NCBI RefSeq assembly: GCF_964204645.1
Contig: NC_134036.1
Span: forward strand, 11,332,704-11,396,703
From: Tubulanus polymorphus
Taxonomy: Eukaryota > Nemertea > Palaeonemertea > Tubulaniformes > Tubulanidae
Direction of reading: 5' to 3'
Length of the DNA: 64,000 nucleotides
The notes beneath the pieces are model-generated. The model saw nothing but the letters and a program-made list of their open reading frames with translations. It was not told the DNA's origin and ran no database searches. Of the stretch, positions 1 to 12,299 are shown piece by piece (within the stretch, counting starts at the first letter, position 1; the number at the start of each line of letters is the position of its first letter). Both the position numbers and the translations under genes were made by a program.

Positions 1-1305
1 GTTGGACTGTATGTACTTGATGTCGTACTTGATTTTCACGTGGAAGCGTCCCGAGAAAATCAATTACAAATAAAATCAAAATTGCGTTTGGCGTCGCGAG
101 TTTTTATCTCAACATTAATTCGTTTATGCTAAAGGAGGTGTTTACGTAATCACTGTCTGATTTCATGAATTTAACGCAGCTTTGGAAGACGTCCTTTTTA
201 GCGAAAAAATTATTATTTTTTCAAATGAAATCAGGTGATTCATCTATATCATTCTTTTTCTGTAATCCTTAGGTCGAAACAGTATGCGCACATACACCCG
301 GGACATACACATTTACTAAAACTATAAAAGCATGATATACGACATGAAAAGTTGTCCATTTTATCCTTTTAGGTGTTTTTGATTGAGAGATCATCAGTTA
401 AAGAAAAGGTATTATGATATTTGCTGATATCTGAACAAAAATTCCGCGATTCCGTCTTTCCGCGATATGACAACACCGCATTTCATATGCAATGTTTTCA
501 GGATATTGTGTCCACCGGCTGATTACAATTACTCTCAGAATGTGATGTTAAAATCAATAAATTAATAAAAATCAATCAATAAAAGACTGCATAAAAAGAA
601 AATACGTTACATTGTCAAAAAATCTAAAGACAACGAAAATAATGATTAACACCATGATAAGCAACAAAATGGCATTCAACCATATATAAGCTTAAAATGA
701 ATAGTTGGTTTTTTAGAAAACAAATGACAAAGTAAGAATATAGCTGCAAAGCAGCGATAACGGGTTTTCTGGATGTATGTGATCGAAAAATTAATTACCG
801 GGTATTCGATGGAAAAAATAAAATGAGATGATTTGGATATTATCGGAGCAATCCTCTTTTTGGTTGAATGGTCTAACCCCAGTATAGTCCCCCGTGATTT
901 GGAAATTCTCGGAGCCCTCCGTTATTTACTTACTAAATGACGTCACAAACTGTTATTTCGCCGGTGCTTGTTGTCTAACAATTTAATTCAATTCTTTATT
1001 TACAGTAACCTAATAAGTAATTTTAAGTTTCAAATAGGATGGAAAGTACATTCAGACAATTTGTTGGTTCAGAGAGACCGTTATTACAGTATCAATTTAT
1101 ACATTTCGTTTCGAAGCTGTCAGTTGCCGAATCTGAATGAAGATGAATTTTATTTGACGAAATCGGCGGAAAATATATAATAATAATCAACAGAATTTCA
1201 AGAGGGTTTTCGACGAAAGTCAGAAAACCCTAAAAATTCGTCGTCAATCGAATTAATCGTATAATTCATTGAAATTCATCAAAATGTGTATATTTCACTT
1301 TCAGA
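1..1305. other. Non-coding 5' flank with a dispersed repeat start
   Basis: No supportable gene. Bases 738-769 carry the start of a dispersed repeat (core AGCTGCAAAGCAGCGATAAC) that recurs near 29390 and 32920. The rest is AT-rich sequence without a recognisable coding signal; a 70-codon open stretch at 968-1180 looks like chance. Confidence 0.6.
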
Positions 1306-2230
1306 ATGTTCACTAAATTCTTGTTCCTCGCCTTGATCTTGTTTATTGTCATCGGAGCTATTGAAGGTATATGTATATAACCTACTTATTATTAGAGAGA
1401 AGTTTTGTGTACTCGGAAGTGGAAATAGTATTGCATGTCAGTTCATATATTTGAGTTGACCATGTTGGCTTATTGGAAGTCGTTGATTATCAATTATGTA
1501 GTAATGGCATTCCTCACTAATTCTGATTATATTTGAGTTGATTCAAAACGGTCAATTTTCAAATTTTGATGACACAGTCATTTTTTTTCTCATCAGGGTG
1601 TGGGAACTATCTCGGATGTTATAAGGACGGCCCTTAAAGAGATTTGACTAGTCGTGCAGCCGATACAAAGAAAAGAACAATCCAATCATGCGTGCAAACA
1701 TGTAAGGATAAAGGTACTGACAATTCTACTTGTATCTTAGACCAAAAGACTATGAGAGGTAAAATGACGAGATTTTGAATTTGACAAGTTCGCCATGGAT
1801 CACAGCCTTAAGCTCTGCAATGTACCACAAATTGAACAAAAGTCATTTATGATTCGTGTCTTCCTTGAAATGCGGCGACACAGACAATCGCAACTACTTT
1901 TTCAACTATATCTACAATAAAAACTTCGATGAGGACCGTGTTAACAAAGTTAAACTAATAACTACACATAGACTTTTCACGAACCTTTAGCCCCTCACAC
2001 CTTTGTTTTTCCGATGAATAATGGTTGGATTTACTCAAATTTATCTTTTTTTTTCAGGATATAAATTCGCTGGACTTCAGGCTGGTTGGCAATGTTTCTG
2101 TGGCAATCGTGTTGGCAAGTATGGACCAGCACCAGAATCTGAATGTAACATGAAATGTTTAGCAAACCCGAATGAAACATGTGGAGGCGGCTATTGGAAG
2201 AATTCCGTATACGTTACTTCAATCATGTAA
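1306..2230 (+). pseudogene. Small secreted WSC-domain protein, three exons, nonsense codon in exon 2
   Basis: Exons 1306-1366, 1597-1713 and 2058-2230, with GT/AG borders and phase-1 introns. Exon 1 encodes a hydrophobic signal peptide (MFTKFLFLALILF...). Exons 2 and 3 encode one WSC domain: the YLGCY start, a C-x3-C pair, then the diagnostic [18 protein letters not shown] block and [11 protein letters not shown] end. WSC domains are cysteine-rich extracellular modules thought to bind carbohydrate. The gene ends soon after the domain, so the product would be a stand-alone secreted WSC protein of about 115 residues. An in-frame TAA at 1635-1637 interrupts exon 2 just before the conserved RDLT. 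All splice sites are intact, so the break is recent, a polymorphism or a sequencing error. AATAAA lies at 2269-2274. The signal exon resembles that of the cysteine-rich gene at 28.6 kb. Confidence 0.8.
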
Positions 2231-2414
2231 ATATAAGATGAATTCGATGTTCGTCGATTTAGAACCTCAATAAAAATTGATTAAAAATGCATGTATTATG
2301 TTTTCTTTGATCAACTTCAATTGACGTCAGAGACGGGGATGAGTCCTTTGTGCTGGATCTAAACAGGGCTACCCCATCACCGGAAACATTTTTTTCCGAT
2401 AAAACGGTAAAAAA

Positions 2415-2583
2415 ATCCAGCAGCAGATGAACCAGAAATTTCCGTTTAGAAATCCGTTTTATATTAGGTCGTTTTATAATCATAATCCGATAGTCAAAAA
2501 ATCTGAAAAACGGATTTATCCGTTGAAAAAATGCAACGGAAAATCCGTTGAATTACAGATATCTGGTTCATCTGCTGTCGGTT
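2415..2583. repeat. Short inverted-repeat (MITE-like) element
   Basis: The sequence CAGCAGATGAACCAGA near 2420 is repeated in inverted orientation near 2564-2579 (TCTGGTTCATCTGCTG). The interior has repeated AAATCCGTT and AACGGATTT motifs. The size of about 165 bp and the terminal inversion fit a small non-autonomous element. No clear target duplication was found. Confidence 0.5.
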
Positions 2584-3052
2584 TTTTTAAATGTTTTCAT
2601 CCGATGTATCCATGAGTTTTCCGTTCTAAAACGAACTCCTTCCGCGCCTAAAGCGAGCAAAAATCCATTGAACAGACTGTCACGAGGTACACGTGACCGA
2701 GAGTGACTCCTCCGAAAAGGAGAACCGAATTACTGAGATAACTCTTAAATATAATTACAAATAGTTTAATTAACACAAAAAAACGGAGAAAAAAAAATAA
2801 AATAGAAATGCTACAATTTGAATCTGATTGAAGGCAGTGGTCACATTGAAGATGGTCGTTTATGGAGCGGAGATATCCGTCTACTTGAGAAAAGTTATTC
2901 TGATGATTAGGCGACGTCCGTATATGACGGCATTTACGGTGACGATAGTCATCCGGGTCAGTTCGGTTAATAGCTGATTGCTGACTGCTGACGAATCTCA
3001 GTCGAGTCGGATGTAGTGATATGAGTATTAATGATTACAATATACTATTGAT
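2584..3052. other. Non-coding
   Basis: No gene or repeat I can support. Scattered simple AT-rich sequence with no long open frames. Confidence 0.5.
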
Positions 3053-3352
3053 ACTAACAACAGCAAGAAGAAGGAGCTGCAAATATACACATAACAAACA
3101 TTTACAATTCAAATATACATATGATCACAAACATATGATAAGGCGAAACAGTTATTCATACATCTATAAACGCCTTGTTTTATAGAGACAAGTATTTGAG
3201 TCACTAACAACAGCAAGAAGAAGGAGCTGCAAATATACACATAACGAACATTTACAATTCAAATATACATATGATCACAAACATATGATAAGGCGAAACA
3301 GTTATTCATACATCTATAAACGCCTTGTTTTATAGAGACAAGTATTTGAGTT
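3053..3352. repeat. Two tandem copies of a 150-bp unit
   Basis: Bases 3053-3202 and 3203-3352 are nearly identical; both begin ACTAACAACAGCAAGAAGAA and end AAGTATTTGAGT. I see about one substitution (ACAAACATT versus ACGAACATT), so the duplication is recent. Non-coding. Confidence 0.95.
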
Positions 3353-5037
3353 ATTCGAATCGAATGACCAAATGACAAATTACGACAATTAGCCAAAATA
3401 GTATTTGAAAACATGAAATAATTACCTAATCCGCTAATTATTCTACCTAAATTGAACTAATTAACATTACTAGCAATAATTCTACTGGTTTATACAAATA
3501 ATTTTTCCTTACCCCATCACACGCGGCAAACATCTCTGAACAGCTTTAGCCTGTCCGTGCTTCACGGGCTTGCAAATAATTTCTGACCACGAGAAATGGT
3601 CACCAGGTCTTATATAGACTTACCACAATATGGAATGCAACGATATGATAGGTCGTCGATAGCATTACAACGACCACAAAGAAACTATAGTTTGCCCACG
3701 TCGAAGGACGGCACGCATTCGTCGCTACACTGCTACGTCAACGAAACGAAAAAAGACCCTGCATGAGTAGTTAAATGTACACTAAAGCTTATATGAACAC
3801 GGCTGAATACAACTAGGAGAGTTAACAAAATTTAGCTCGTGACACAGACAGAATATAATTCAATAATACAGGGTTTAATACGATCTAAAAATGGTACAAA
3901 ATTATGACTGGCTTTAAGTAAATGTAATAACAAAACCGTTGCAAAATGCGTGTTCTATCTAGCATCCTTTTTACACATTTACTGTAATGATTAAAGAAAA
4001 TAACTAAATATCCCTTTCTGTAAGAATGGCTGCGATGATGTTTCTTGGGTGGTGATTTGAATTGACATATGTACATACAGAAAAATCCTAACAAATTAAC
4101 ATAAAAGAGTATTCAATTCAAACTTATCAACTCTTGACTCACTTAAAAACATTCACTTTTCTAAAAGCCTGTTACATTATTTCAAGGGATGACTGCACTT
4201 GTGAATGTGATTCTAATAATATGTCTACTAGAACAATTGGTCCACGTACGATTAAGCTACTGACGTAGAAAACAACCGAAAAAGCGTCTCAATTGATCCA
4301 TTCTTAATCATTTTTGTGCTGGTGTAGTTTTCTCCTTGAACGCAAAGACTGAGGGAACAGCGTCTGGTTTCAAGATTTTCCATTCCCCTGAAATTCAAAT
4401 TTGAACAACACGTTTAAAGTAATAAACGGTCGTTGTTTGCGAGTGCGTCGGAGTCTGAGAGTTTACGTGTACGATAGTTCTCGAACCCGACAGGTTCCAA
4501 GTATTTGTTTGTCTTGTTATACTCGTTACTTTATTGACATATGGATGCAAGCTCGAGTCAAGTTTAGCCTTGGACTTGTTTATAGAAGTTGATATCATCC
4601 TCAAGGGTATCATCCTCATCGACTGAATCACCACGGTCCTAATGCATTCGTGGCTGGGGGTCAATACAGTATTTTTAAACTCAATTGCATGCTTTTAGGG
4701 TATGACAGATGTGAGGAAAACAATAATATGTGTGACGAAAGTAGTGAGTGTTGCAGTAACAATTGAAGTGTGAAGAAGTGAAAAATAACACCAATGACCG
4801 GGTTGTTACTAAAATGATCCGTCGGTGAAGATTTTCGAAATCATCAGTATAAGAGATGTGCGTCAGCCGTGAGGAAAAAATTCCGGTTACGGTTTTTACT
4901 CTTATGCTGAGCAACCAACTCAGAGTATACAGAATGATAATCTGCCATTTTAGATGGTATTCCTAATGCAACACATGCGGAATCTTGCTGCAAATGTTCA
5001 TTTTTTGGAATACTTGCAGGGGTATTCGAATTAACCG
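3353..5037. other. Non-coding stretch
   Basis: No gene supported. Open frames of 63-89 codons near 3885-4914 overlap each other on both strands and show no recognisable domain, signal peptide or splice structure. Confidence 0.5.
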
Positions 5038-5200
5038 ATAAATTGAAATAGGAGGATGTTGATTTCTGTTTGGTGTTTCGAGGACTAAGGTGTCTAGTTT
5101 ACTATAAGCTATTGGGTTCGAATCCCACTATAACCGTTTTCGTGCAGCGTACGAAAAAAGTGCCTGGCGGATTTGGGCGGCTTGAGGAGTAGTAGGCAGG
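5038..5200 (+). repeat. tRNA-derived SINE-like repeat, copy 1
   Basis: Contains an RNA polymerase III B-box-like sequence, GGTTCGAATCC, at 5115-5125, followed by CACTATAACCGTTTTCGTGC and a G-rich tail. The same sequence recurs diverged at 14158-14345. Shared body plus a tRNA B box indicate a SINE. No complete tRNA cloverleaf could be traced, so I do not call a tRNA gene. Confidence 0.6.
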
Positions 5201-6013
5201 GCGATTTGATTAATTTTTCGTCATCAAGCTTTTCATCCAGATGAGGATTGCTATAAGCTAAAAATATATAACCTTCAATCGTTCCCCAAAGAACCCGGTC
5301 TAGAACCATCTGTGTCACGAGTGTCCGTGGAAAACCCCAACAGGATATCCGATAGCAGAGAATAAACAACGGACAACAAGAATTCTTAAAACAAAACGAG
5401 TTACAAGTTTATTCTAACGTTACTTCTACAGTTAATTGGAGTAGAGTTCGTTCACACTTTTCCAGTAGTGAGCCGTGGTGGTATCCGCGTAGGACGCGAT
5501 CTTGATGTGTGCACACTGATCAACGTATGACGAGCCTCCCAGGATATAGTGAATGTTGACGACCGTACGTTAACCGCACTAACTTACGTAGCTTGAGTGC
5601 GGGAGGTTTCGAGACACACACACAATTGACGTATCTGAGTGGATATAATCCACTAACTAAAAGACAACAACAGTTACTGTTACGACATTTTTACAAACCA
5701 AACGTGCGTCTCAATGGTAACGTTATTTTATTATAATGCAAAGATTTATCCGAAGATAGTACAATACAATGGTTAATCTATCAATCAATTTGCTTGGAAT
5801 GATTATTAAGAATGAACATTAGAATAGTTTAACTAACCCCGTGAACAGCATACATGTGTTAATATATTACACCCAATACGGTGTCCTAACAGCTGGACGG
5901 GTTTTTCGTGTCTAGTGAAACGACCCTTAAACCAAATCTTATATAGAATTGACCGCTATGGTTGAATGGTCACATTGAGAAAGGTGCGCTGATCCCAACA
6001 AACACACAGCTAG
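5201..6013. other. Non-coding
   Basis: No supportable gene. Confidence 0.5.
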
Positions 6014-6665
6014 CTATAAGCTTTGCATGCATACAGAAATTAAAGGCGCCGACAGAGCAGCAGAATGTGGTTGCAGCGATGAAGATGAGGAAACTGATTG
6101 ATGGAATTGAGGCAAATGTACTGTCAAAGATAGGGCAGATGGACCTGAAATCTTAACAGGTAACTGCTGTACAGAAGTAAGAATTTCCTCTGCATGGTTG
6201 AAGAAGTGAAGAACTCCCCACCAATACGCTTTGACTGATCTTTCAATCTCCAATCACCTTGATTCAGATAGATAGGCTTGTTCTACATTAAGTTGTTGCT
6301 GCTTTACAATTGATTGAAGCTCTGTAACAAACCGGACAATATCGTTCTCCTTAAAATTAGTGAATCTTCTTAATTTTGCATTCAGAGATTCAACTCTATT
6401 GCCATCATAGGTAGCATATCCTGAAAATTCAACGTTTTCTGGGACAAGGACCATGATCTCTCAATATATTTGCAAAATGAGATTTGAATTGTGGGGAAAA
6501 ATGTTCTTTCTCTTTCATAGGATAATTCCAGATCACTCCATTTCTTTTCTAGTAAAGCTAAGCGTTCAATGAAATTGATGCTTTTGCTATGAACTAACCC
6601 TAACTCTGATTTTGATCCAAAAATATCCTTCAAAATGACCTGCCGTATACTAACAGACAAAGCAA
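6014..6665 (-). pseudogene. MULE/SWIM-type transposase remnant (C-terminal part)
   Basis: Open frames at 6660-6382 and 6454-6254 overlap on the minus strand and read as one frameshifted protein. The second contains GNRVESLNAKLRRF, resembling the conserved NRVESxNxxLKxF segment of Mutator-like/SWIM-domain transposases; the upstream part has aromatic-rich W/F motifs (FPTIQISFCKYIERSW) typical of the region before it. No catalytic DDE residues or SWIM zinc finger remain visible. It abuts the truncated end of Polinton copy A near 6.7 kb, so it may be the insertion that cut it. Could also be another transposase class. Confidence 0.45.
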
Positions 6666-6727
6666 GTTAAGTCATCAACTTTTCAATATTACGTCGTAAA
6701 TGAACCATACATCTTAAGTGGATCTTA

Positions 6728-7365
6728 AGTTTTCATCAGTTACTGTCTCATATTCTAAACAAATATTTGATAATTTAAAATCCATATCTTTAACAACGCT
6801 AGATAATACAATTTCATAAATAGGAGCAAATATTATTTCGAATATAATATCTTCTTGCATAGCATATTTATACAAAGGTACATATTATTAATCAATTCAA
6901 AGTCTCATGGAATTTTATATTTGCTTCCATAAATAGTTACTACTGCGTTATGTGCTTCAGATCTTAATTTATTTTGGTTTTCTGATTTGATGACTTGAAA
7001 TATCATATTATTTCTATTTTCTTTTGCTAACCATGAATCTTTATAATGCGTAAATAAATAATAATCATCTAATGTAAAGATTGTCTCCGGGCGATCTTTA
7101 TTGTTAATTTTGTAACTAAATATCTTCCAACATTATCTACGACATAATTATTATTATTACCAGTTACTTTTATATCAGCTGATAGATAAATACTATTTGG
7201 AACATAAAAAGTATTTTGTGTTAATCGAGGAATTCTAACATATAAAGTTTCAACAGGATTAATATTAGATGGATTATGAGAAATTATATGATGAGATCTT
7301 TCTGCTTTAATTGCATTAGATATTCTAGAATTCTTAGAAGGATTTATAGCACTTCCACTAGCCAT
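6728..7365 (-). pseudogene. Polinton major capsid protein (double jelly-roll type), amino-terminal fragment
   Basis: The frame starting at the ATG at 7365 encodes MASGSAINPSKNS, then VRIPRLTQNTFYVPNS and a LSADIKV strand, matching the start of the Polinton PY-type capsid protein as I know the family. After a frameshift near 7090 the similarity continues in another frame: a DYYLFTHYKDSWLAKENR-type segment, a YGSKYKIP motif followed by a stop, and LSNICLEYETVTDENLR. The protein then breaks off at about 6.72 kb. In intact elements this protein forms the virion shell. Here it is truncated to roughly the first third to half, with at least one frameshift and one stop. Confidence 0.7.
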
Positions 7366-7565
7366 TTATTAAGAAATAAAATTACTTTTTATCATATTCA
7401 CGAATCCAAAAATAATTGCGCAAACAACTGATTAAAAATAATATTATATGTTCAGCAGCAAAGCTAATAAAATTTCCTGCAAACTTCAAAACAAAACTAA
7501 CAATAATTCCGGATAATGCTGCAGCAGATTTGTAGATAGTTCCCATAGATATTTTGCTAATTTTT

Positions 7566-8090
7566 TTAAAACATTTTAACTTTATCTTTAACTTTATCTT
7601 GTGTAGAATTATGACTTGGAGGTTTATCCGATTTATTAGGGTTCGGTGTAGATTTTAATGAATTTGATATAGCTAAACCTATTGTTTTAAATATCATAAT
7701 TACCGCTGTTAGAATTGAAAGAATTGTGATACCTTCTAATTTAGATAATAATTTTATTCTATCTTTTAATGATATTTCAGAATTTGGTTTTATTAACAAA
7801 TCTTTAAAAATAACTTTTAATCTATTAATATTATAATCATATGATTTTAATGATAAATCTTTTTCTTCTTTCTGTACTTCTACATTATATTTTTAATCAT
7901 CAATTTCTTTTTCTAAACGTAATTCATTTGTCTACATCGAATTTCATCAATTACTTGATGATCTAAATCAGATTTTGATTGTTTTAATTCTTCATTTGCT
8001 TTAGATAATTCATCTTCTAAAGTATCAATTTTTTGATCTCTAATCGTTTTATTGTGCGCAATTTTATCATTTTTTAATTGATCATAAAAC
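7566..8090 (-). pseudogene. Polinton structural/accessory protein with coiled coil and membrane segment
   Basis: Upstream is a lysine/glutamate-rich heptad-like stretch (IDTLEDELSKANEELKQS) predicted as coiled coil. Downstream, in 7799-7566, is a hydrophobic segment, ITILSILTAVIMIFKTIGLA, suggesting a membrane anchor, followed by a polar proline-rich tail. It lies between capsid and PolB. The amino end is fused to truncated PolB by the deletion near 8.05 kb, and small frameshifts separate the two blocks. Polintons carry several poorly characterised genes here; I cannot assign one. Confidence 0.5.
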
Positions 8091-8932
8091 TGTTCTTTTA
8101 ATAATTCTGTTACATTAAAATCATCGTGTGTTTTATAAAATGAATAAGGAATTGCACCTTCATATCTCAATAATTTAAAATCTTGTTCATTTGGATAATA
8201 ATGTTGAGTTATTATAAAATCATTAATGAACTTGCTAAAAATCTATAAGAATCTAAAAATCTCAAACAACCAAATTGAAATGAAATGTAATTTTCAGATG
8301 TCTTAGCTAATAGTTTAAAATCATATTTTTTAACATTTGCATCATTTATAGCATTATATTCTTGATCAATTGCGCCTAATTTCCTTGAGAATTGTTTTAT
8401 AAATAGATGGTTATCATAACCTGATAAATTATGAAATAATATTGGTACGAAATTAACTCTATTTGCTTGCAAATTACAATCTTCATGAGCAGCTCCACGA
8501 TATTTTGAATTTAAATTATCATGATCTTTAACTTTTTTTATCAAATGAATAAAAACGTTTTTTCACAATAACAACAATGAGTTGCATAAATTAAATCAAC
8601 TTCATCTTCTTTAGTCATAATTATTTTTTTATTTTTATTTAATAATCGTGCAAAATCACTTTCTAGCTCAATTATTTTACTACAAAAATCATTTACTACA
8701 TCTTCACCTCTAAAAGACATATTTTGACTTTCATATAATTCAGGATAATTTGATTTTATATAGATTCCTTAAGCAGCAGCTCTTTGATGAACTTTTTCAA
8801 TTGTATTTATAATTGGAGGGTCTTGAATTGTATCTTCGTTTAATTCATTTCCTTTATCCACTGATTTTAAAATTCGCTTTTTGTTGTATATTTTTTTTCT
8901 ATTTTCTTTTTTGAACGGTTAATTCTTTATTT
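8060..8932 (-). pseudogene. Polinton PolB copy A, exonuclease-domain part
   Basis: The 8544-8212 frame contains DHDNLNSKYRGAAHEDCNLQ, the conserved Cys/His patch seen in Polinton-type PolB, followed by LFHNLSGYDNHLF (Exo II region) and LRFLDSYRFLASSL. The next frame has the EGAIPYSFYKTHDDF block. All are typical of protein-primed family B polymerases of Polintons. Frameshifts separate the parts. This copy keeps the segment that is deleted in copy B, and lacks the palm that copy B keeps. It is split from its amino-terminal part by the insertion at 8933. Confidence 0.85.
8929..8932. repeat. Target-site duplication ATTT, left
   Basis: ATTT immediately precedes the element at 8933 and is repeated at 11632-11635 after its end. 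Polinton copy B, at 45001-45011, shows the uninterrupted site (TTTATTTAAC), supporting a 4-bp duplication. Confidence 0.8.
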
Positions 8933-11631
8933 GAAAGGCTGAATCCAAGAACATGTCTATCGCACTTTTGAGCCCAAACGTCTACTTTTACTTAGTAGCC
9001 ACTTGAGAACAATAAGCAATTAACGATATCGGCTACTTTTCCAGTAGTATACATTTCAAAACAGTCACTCTGGAATAGTATTCCTTTCAATTCGGTTGGT
9101 TTTCTATAGTGGCTGTTTCGAAGAGTCTACTATTGAAAAGTGACAATTTTGAAACATCTGGTTTCGATAGTGCACACTAGCAGTAGAGGTGACTGTAAAA
9201 CCACCCGCCTGTTAACAGTGACTTAGTGATAGTAACTCCTACCATAGCAGCTACTCTCAAAACACATCGTTTCTAAAAGTCAACTATTGAAAAGTGACCA
9301 TTTTGAGATGGCGTGGTTATTTCCTTTTCAAAATAGCCACATCTGTTAAAGATTTGCAGTGATACGTGACAGGTTCAAAGGTACTGTTAAACCCTATATG
9401 CTTTGTATACAGAACTCTGTATGCTTTGAATACAGTTCTGTGAATAGAAAATCAAAGTTTTTGAGATGCTAAGAATCCCCTAAATTATATTACGCTCAAC
9501 AGAATGGAAAACTATTCATTCATATAACATCATCATGGATTAAATCCATTAATACTAAAATATGGTGCCAGTCCTAGAATTCTTAGAATTTTAAGATTTT
9601 TGTTTTACATTTGCGATTATAAAACATTCTGGTAGACAAAAAAATAAATTTGTCTAATAGGCTTAATTTGTTTTTAGGGGTATATGAGAGAGGAATATAC
9701 AAAAAAAATTTATGTTAAAAAAAATGAATTACGAAAAAAATTAAGTCAGCAATTTCATTTGATAGAGAAAACTTCTTTTGGCTTAAGATGTGAAAGAAAT
9801 GCATTAGGCTGTAATTCTAGTTTCACATACTTTCCTACTTTGTTTAGTAAATTGTTTATATAGGTTATCAAAAACCCAGCAGCAGCTATCGGTCAGCAGG
9901 TCAATTACACTGGCTAACTAGACAGTGATTAATGAACGAATGAACAAACTGCATTGGCCACCAAAAGACCACAAACCAGCACCGCAATATCTCTATGAAA
10001 CTTTATTTCAAGGTGCCAATGTAATAACATGCCAAAATGTACGGTGTTTGAACTTCGCTGAATCGATGAACCAATGAATCGCTGAATTATAAGATGACTA
10101 TCAGTTTTCTCCTACTAAACTCTTTTTCTCAAATTATCGTAAACCAACGTTACCAATACTTGAATTTGGAAGTGAATGCGGGCTAGAACCAACAAAGGTA
10201 CCGGTTTAAGGTGCAGATATACAGGGAATCCCTCTCATAGCGACCAACACGGTTGTATATCCCTTCTTTGCCGATTAGTAAATAATTTTCGATCTAAACG
10301 ACTACAGGACCCGAAGAAGTCGAATAAAATACTCTAAAGCGTGTTAACTGTAGATAAATGAAGAAATTCCACAATAGAATTTAGTTACACCACAACGTTT
10401 CAGCTGTTGACTGACAGCCATCTGACTAAAAGCCCTTATCACTAGGAATGTCTACATTCCACCTGATGATGGCTGTTAGTCTACAGTCAAAACGTTGCGG
10501 TTTCACCTTAACTAATTTTATCATATTTAAAATTCTATTACGGGATTTCTTCATTCATGACCCCAGGGACGATCACCAAAGGCCGTTACCGTAATCCAAA
10601 TGAAATCTTGAATACCATACAAAGTTTCTTCTATTAAATTCGATCAAATATGGGCACAATTTGATGATTTCTTTAGAATGTTAAAAGTCCACATGGATAT
10701 AGCATGTTTGAAAAAAATCAATGATTTCGCGAAATTAGAATTCAGGGAAATTCGAACACTCCGAAATGCACATCTTAATTCAAGAAGCAAAGACATCCAG
10801 GCCCCTGTTGAAAATAAACCACCATTTCAATAATGAGAGGTTAGCCTGAATTTATGATTGCGCTTTTAATCTAAGAATTTAAATAAAAAATAAATGCAGA
10901 CCTATGCTTGAAAATAGCTGCATTTGTTCAAATTGAATTCTTTATTGAATTATATCGCCATGAAAAGAAGGAAATTTTGATTTATCTTAAAACTACATAA
11001 CTATTGACAATTTGTAAACAAATTTAACTCCAACATCGACTTTTATTGTTTAGAGCTGGGAATCGCTCATTACATTTCACATCCTCAAAGAGTATCTACA
11101 ATATCTTCAGATCTCAACTGAGTCACTCTAAATAGAACTATACCCCAAACTAAAGCGTGAGTAGAGTTTTCCGTAGGTTTATATTGTCACGTATCACTGC
11201 AAATCTGAAGCATATGTTGCTACAGTGTATTTATAACAGGGAATCTGGCAAGCGATCTCAAAATGGTCACTTTTCAATAGTTGACTTTTAGAAACGATGT
11301 GTTTTGAGAGTAGCTGCTATGGTAGGAGTTACTATCACAAAGTCACTGTTAACGGGCGGGTGGTTTTACAGTCACCTCTACTGCTAGTGTGCACTATCGA
11401 AACCAGATGTTTCAAAATTGTCACTTTTCAATAGTAGACTCTTCGAAACAGCCACTATAGAAAACCAACCGAATTGAAAGGAATACTATTCCAGAGTGAC
11501 TGTTTTGAAATGTATACTACTGGAAAAGTAGCCGATATCGTTAATTGCTTATTGTTCTCAAGTGGCTACTAAGTAAAAGTAGACGTTTGGGCTCAAAAGT
11601 GTGATAGACATGTTCTTGGATTCAGCCTTTC
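8933..11631. mobile_element. 2.7-kb DNA transposon-like element with long (~440 bp) terminal inverted repeats
   Basis: It starts GAAAGGCTGAATCC and ends with the reverse complement. The inverted repeats run about 8933-9372 and 11190-11631, and are close to identical except for an internally diverged block near 9315-9350/11205-11245. They contain several copies of a subterminal motif like CTATTGAAAAGTGAC. Insertion made a 4-bp ATTT target duplication inside Polinton PolB. The interior (9.4-11.2 kb) has no open frame above 60 codons and no transposase, so the element is non-autonomous. The superfamily is not assigned; 4-bp duplications occur in several. Confidence 0.9.
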
Positions 11632-11669
11632 ATTTAACCATTCAAAATCCCCATAAATTACTGTACTAT

Positions 11670-12271
11670 CACAGGCACTCGCCGATGGGCTTGGGATACA
11701 GTTGCTGGGGTTTTTGATAGTGTATTTGTGTTTTCATTCGTTATTAATGCTATATATTCGTTATTAAAAACTTTACAGGCGTTGAGACGGCAACACTAGG
11801 TCACCGAACGTCGTTCAACCGCTGAGTGACGTCATAACGAAATCCCGCTTTATTTGAATATACAAGGGGAATACTTGTAGCAGGTGCCCGTGTGACCTAG
11901 TGTTGCCGTCTCAACGCCTGTAAAGTTTTTCCTATAGGCTCACGCTTCGTCAACTACCTTTTCTTTTATATTACTAAAGACGTTTCACAAATTGACAGTG
12001 TCTCACAGTCGGATGGAGTAATAGGATATATAACTGTCATATCACTAGTAAGTGTCATACAAAATAAAAGTTTTGATTTTAGATTGAAAAACGAAGTTTG
12101 TTCAGTGTTTTGTGAGGTCGCCGTGTGTGGAGCCAACGGCCATTATCTTTCTAAACGTATCAGTACCAAGACGTTTTTTCTCGGATTTATTGCAGAATAA
12201 CGAATGAAAACATAAATACACTATCAAAAGCCCCAGCAACTGTATCCCAAGCCCATCGGTGAGTGCCTGTG
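11670..12271. mobile_element. 602-bp inverted-repeat element with 7-bp target duplication
   Basis: It begins CACAGGCACTCGCCGATGGG and ends with the near-perfect reverse complement; arms extend at least 75 bp. The flanks GTACTAT (11663-11669 and 12272-12278) are identical, giving a 7-bp target duplication. It inserted into Polinton PolB only 38 bp from the 2.7-kb element. There is no coding capacity. A second inverted repeat is nested inside (11766-11933). Confidence 0.85.
11766..11933. mobile_element. Nested ~168-bp inverted-repeat element
   Basis: The arm AAAAACTTTACAGGCGTTGA at the left returns inverted as TCAACGCCTGTAAAGTTTTT at the right; the perfect arms are about 38 bp and continue into CGGCAACACTAGGTCA. 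The interior is non-coding. It lies inside the 602-bp element, which lies inside PolB, which lies inside Polinton copy A. Confidence 0.8.
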
Positions 12272-12299
12272 GTACTATGAAACTATATTTTTAGATTTA

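Noticed and set aside
5085-5140. GGTTCGAATCC considered as a true tRNA gene
   Set aside because: No A box at the proper distance and no acceptor stem pairing; repeated elsewhere with divergence, so SINE-like.
10370-10560. CTGATGA motif within an inverted-looking segment, considered as a hammerhead ribozyme
   Set aside because: The required GAAA core element and closing stems are not present (AAAACG instead); the likeness is limited to one box.
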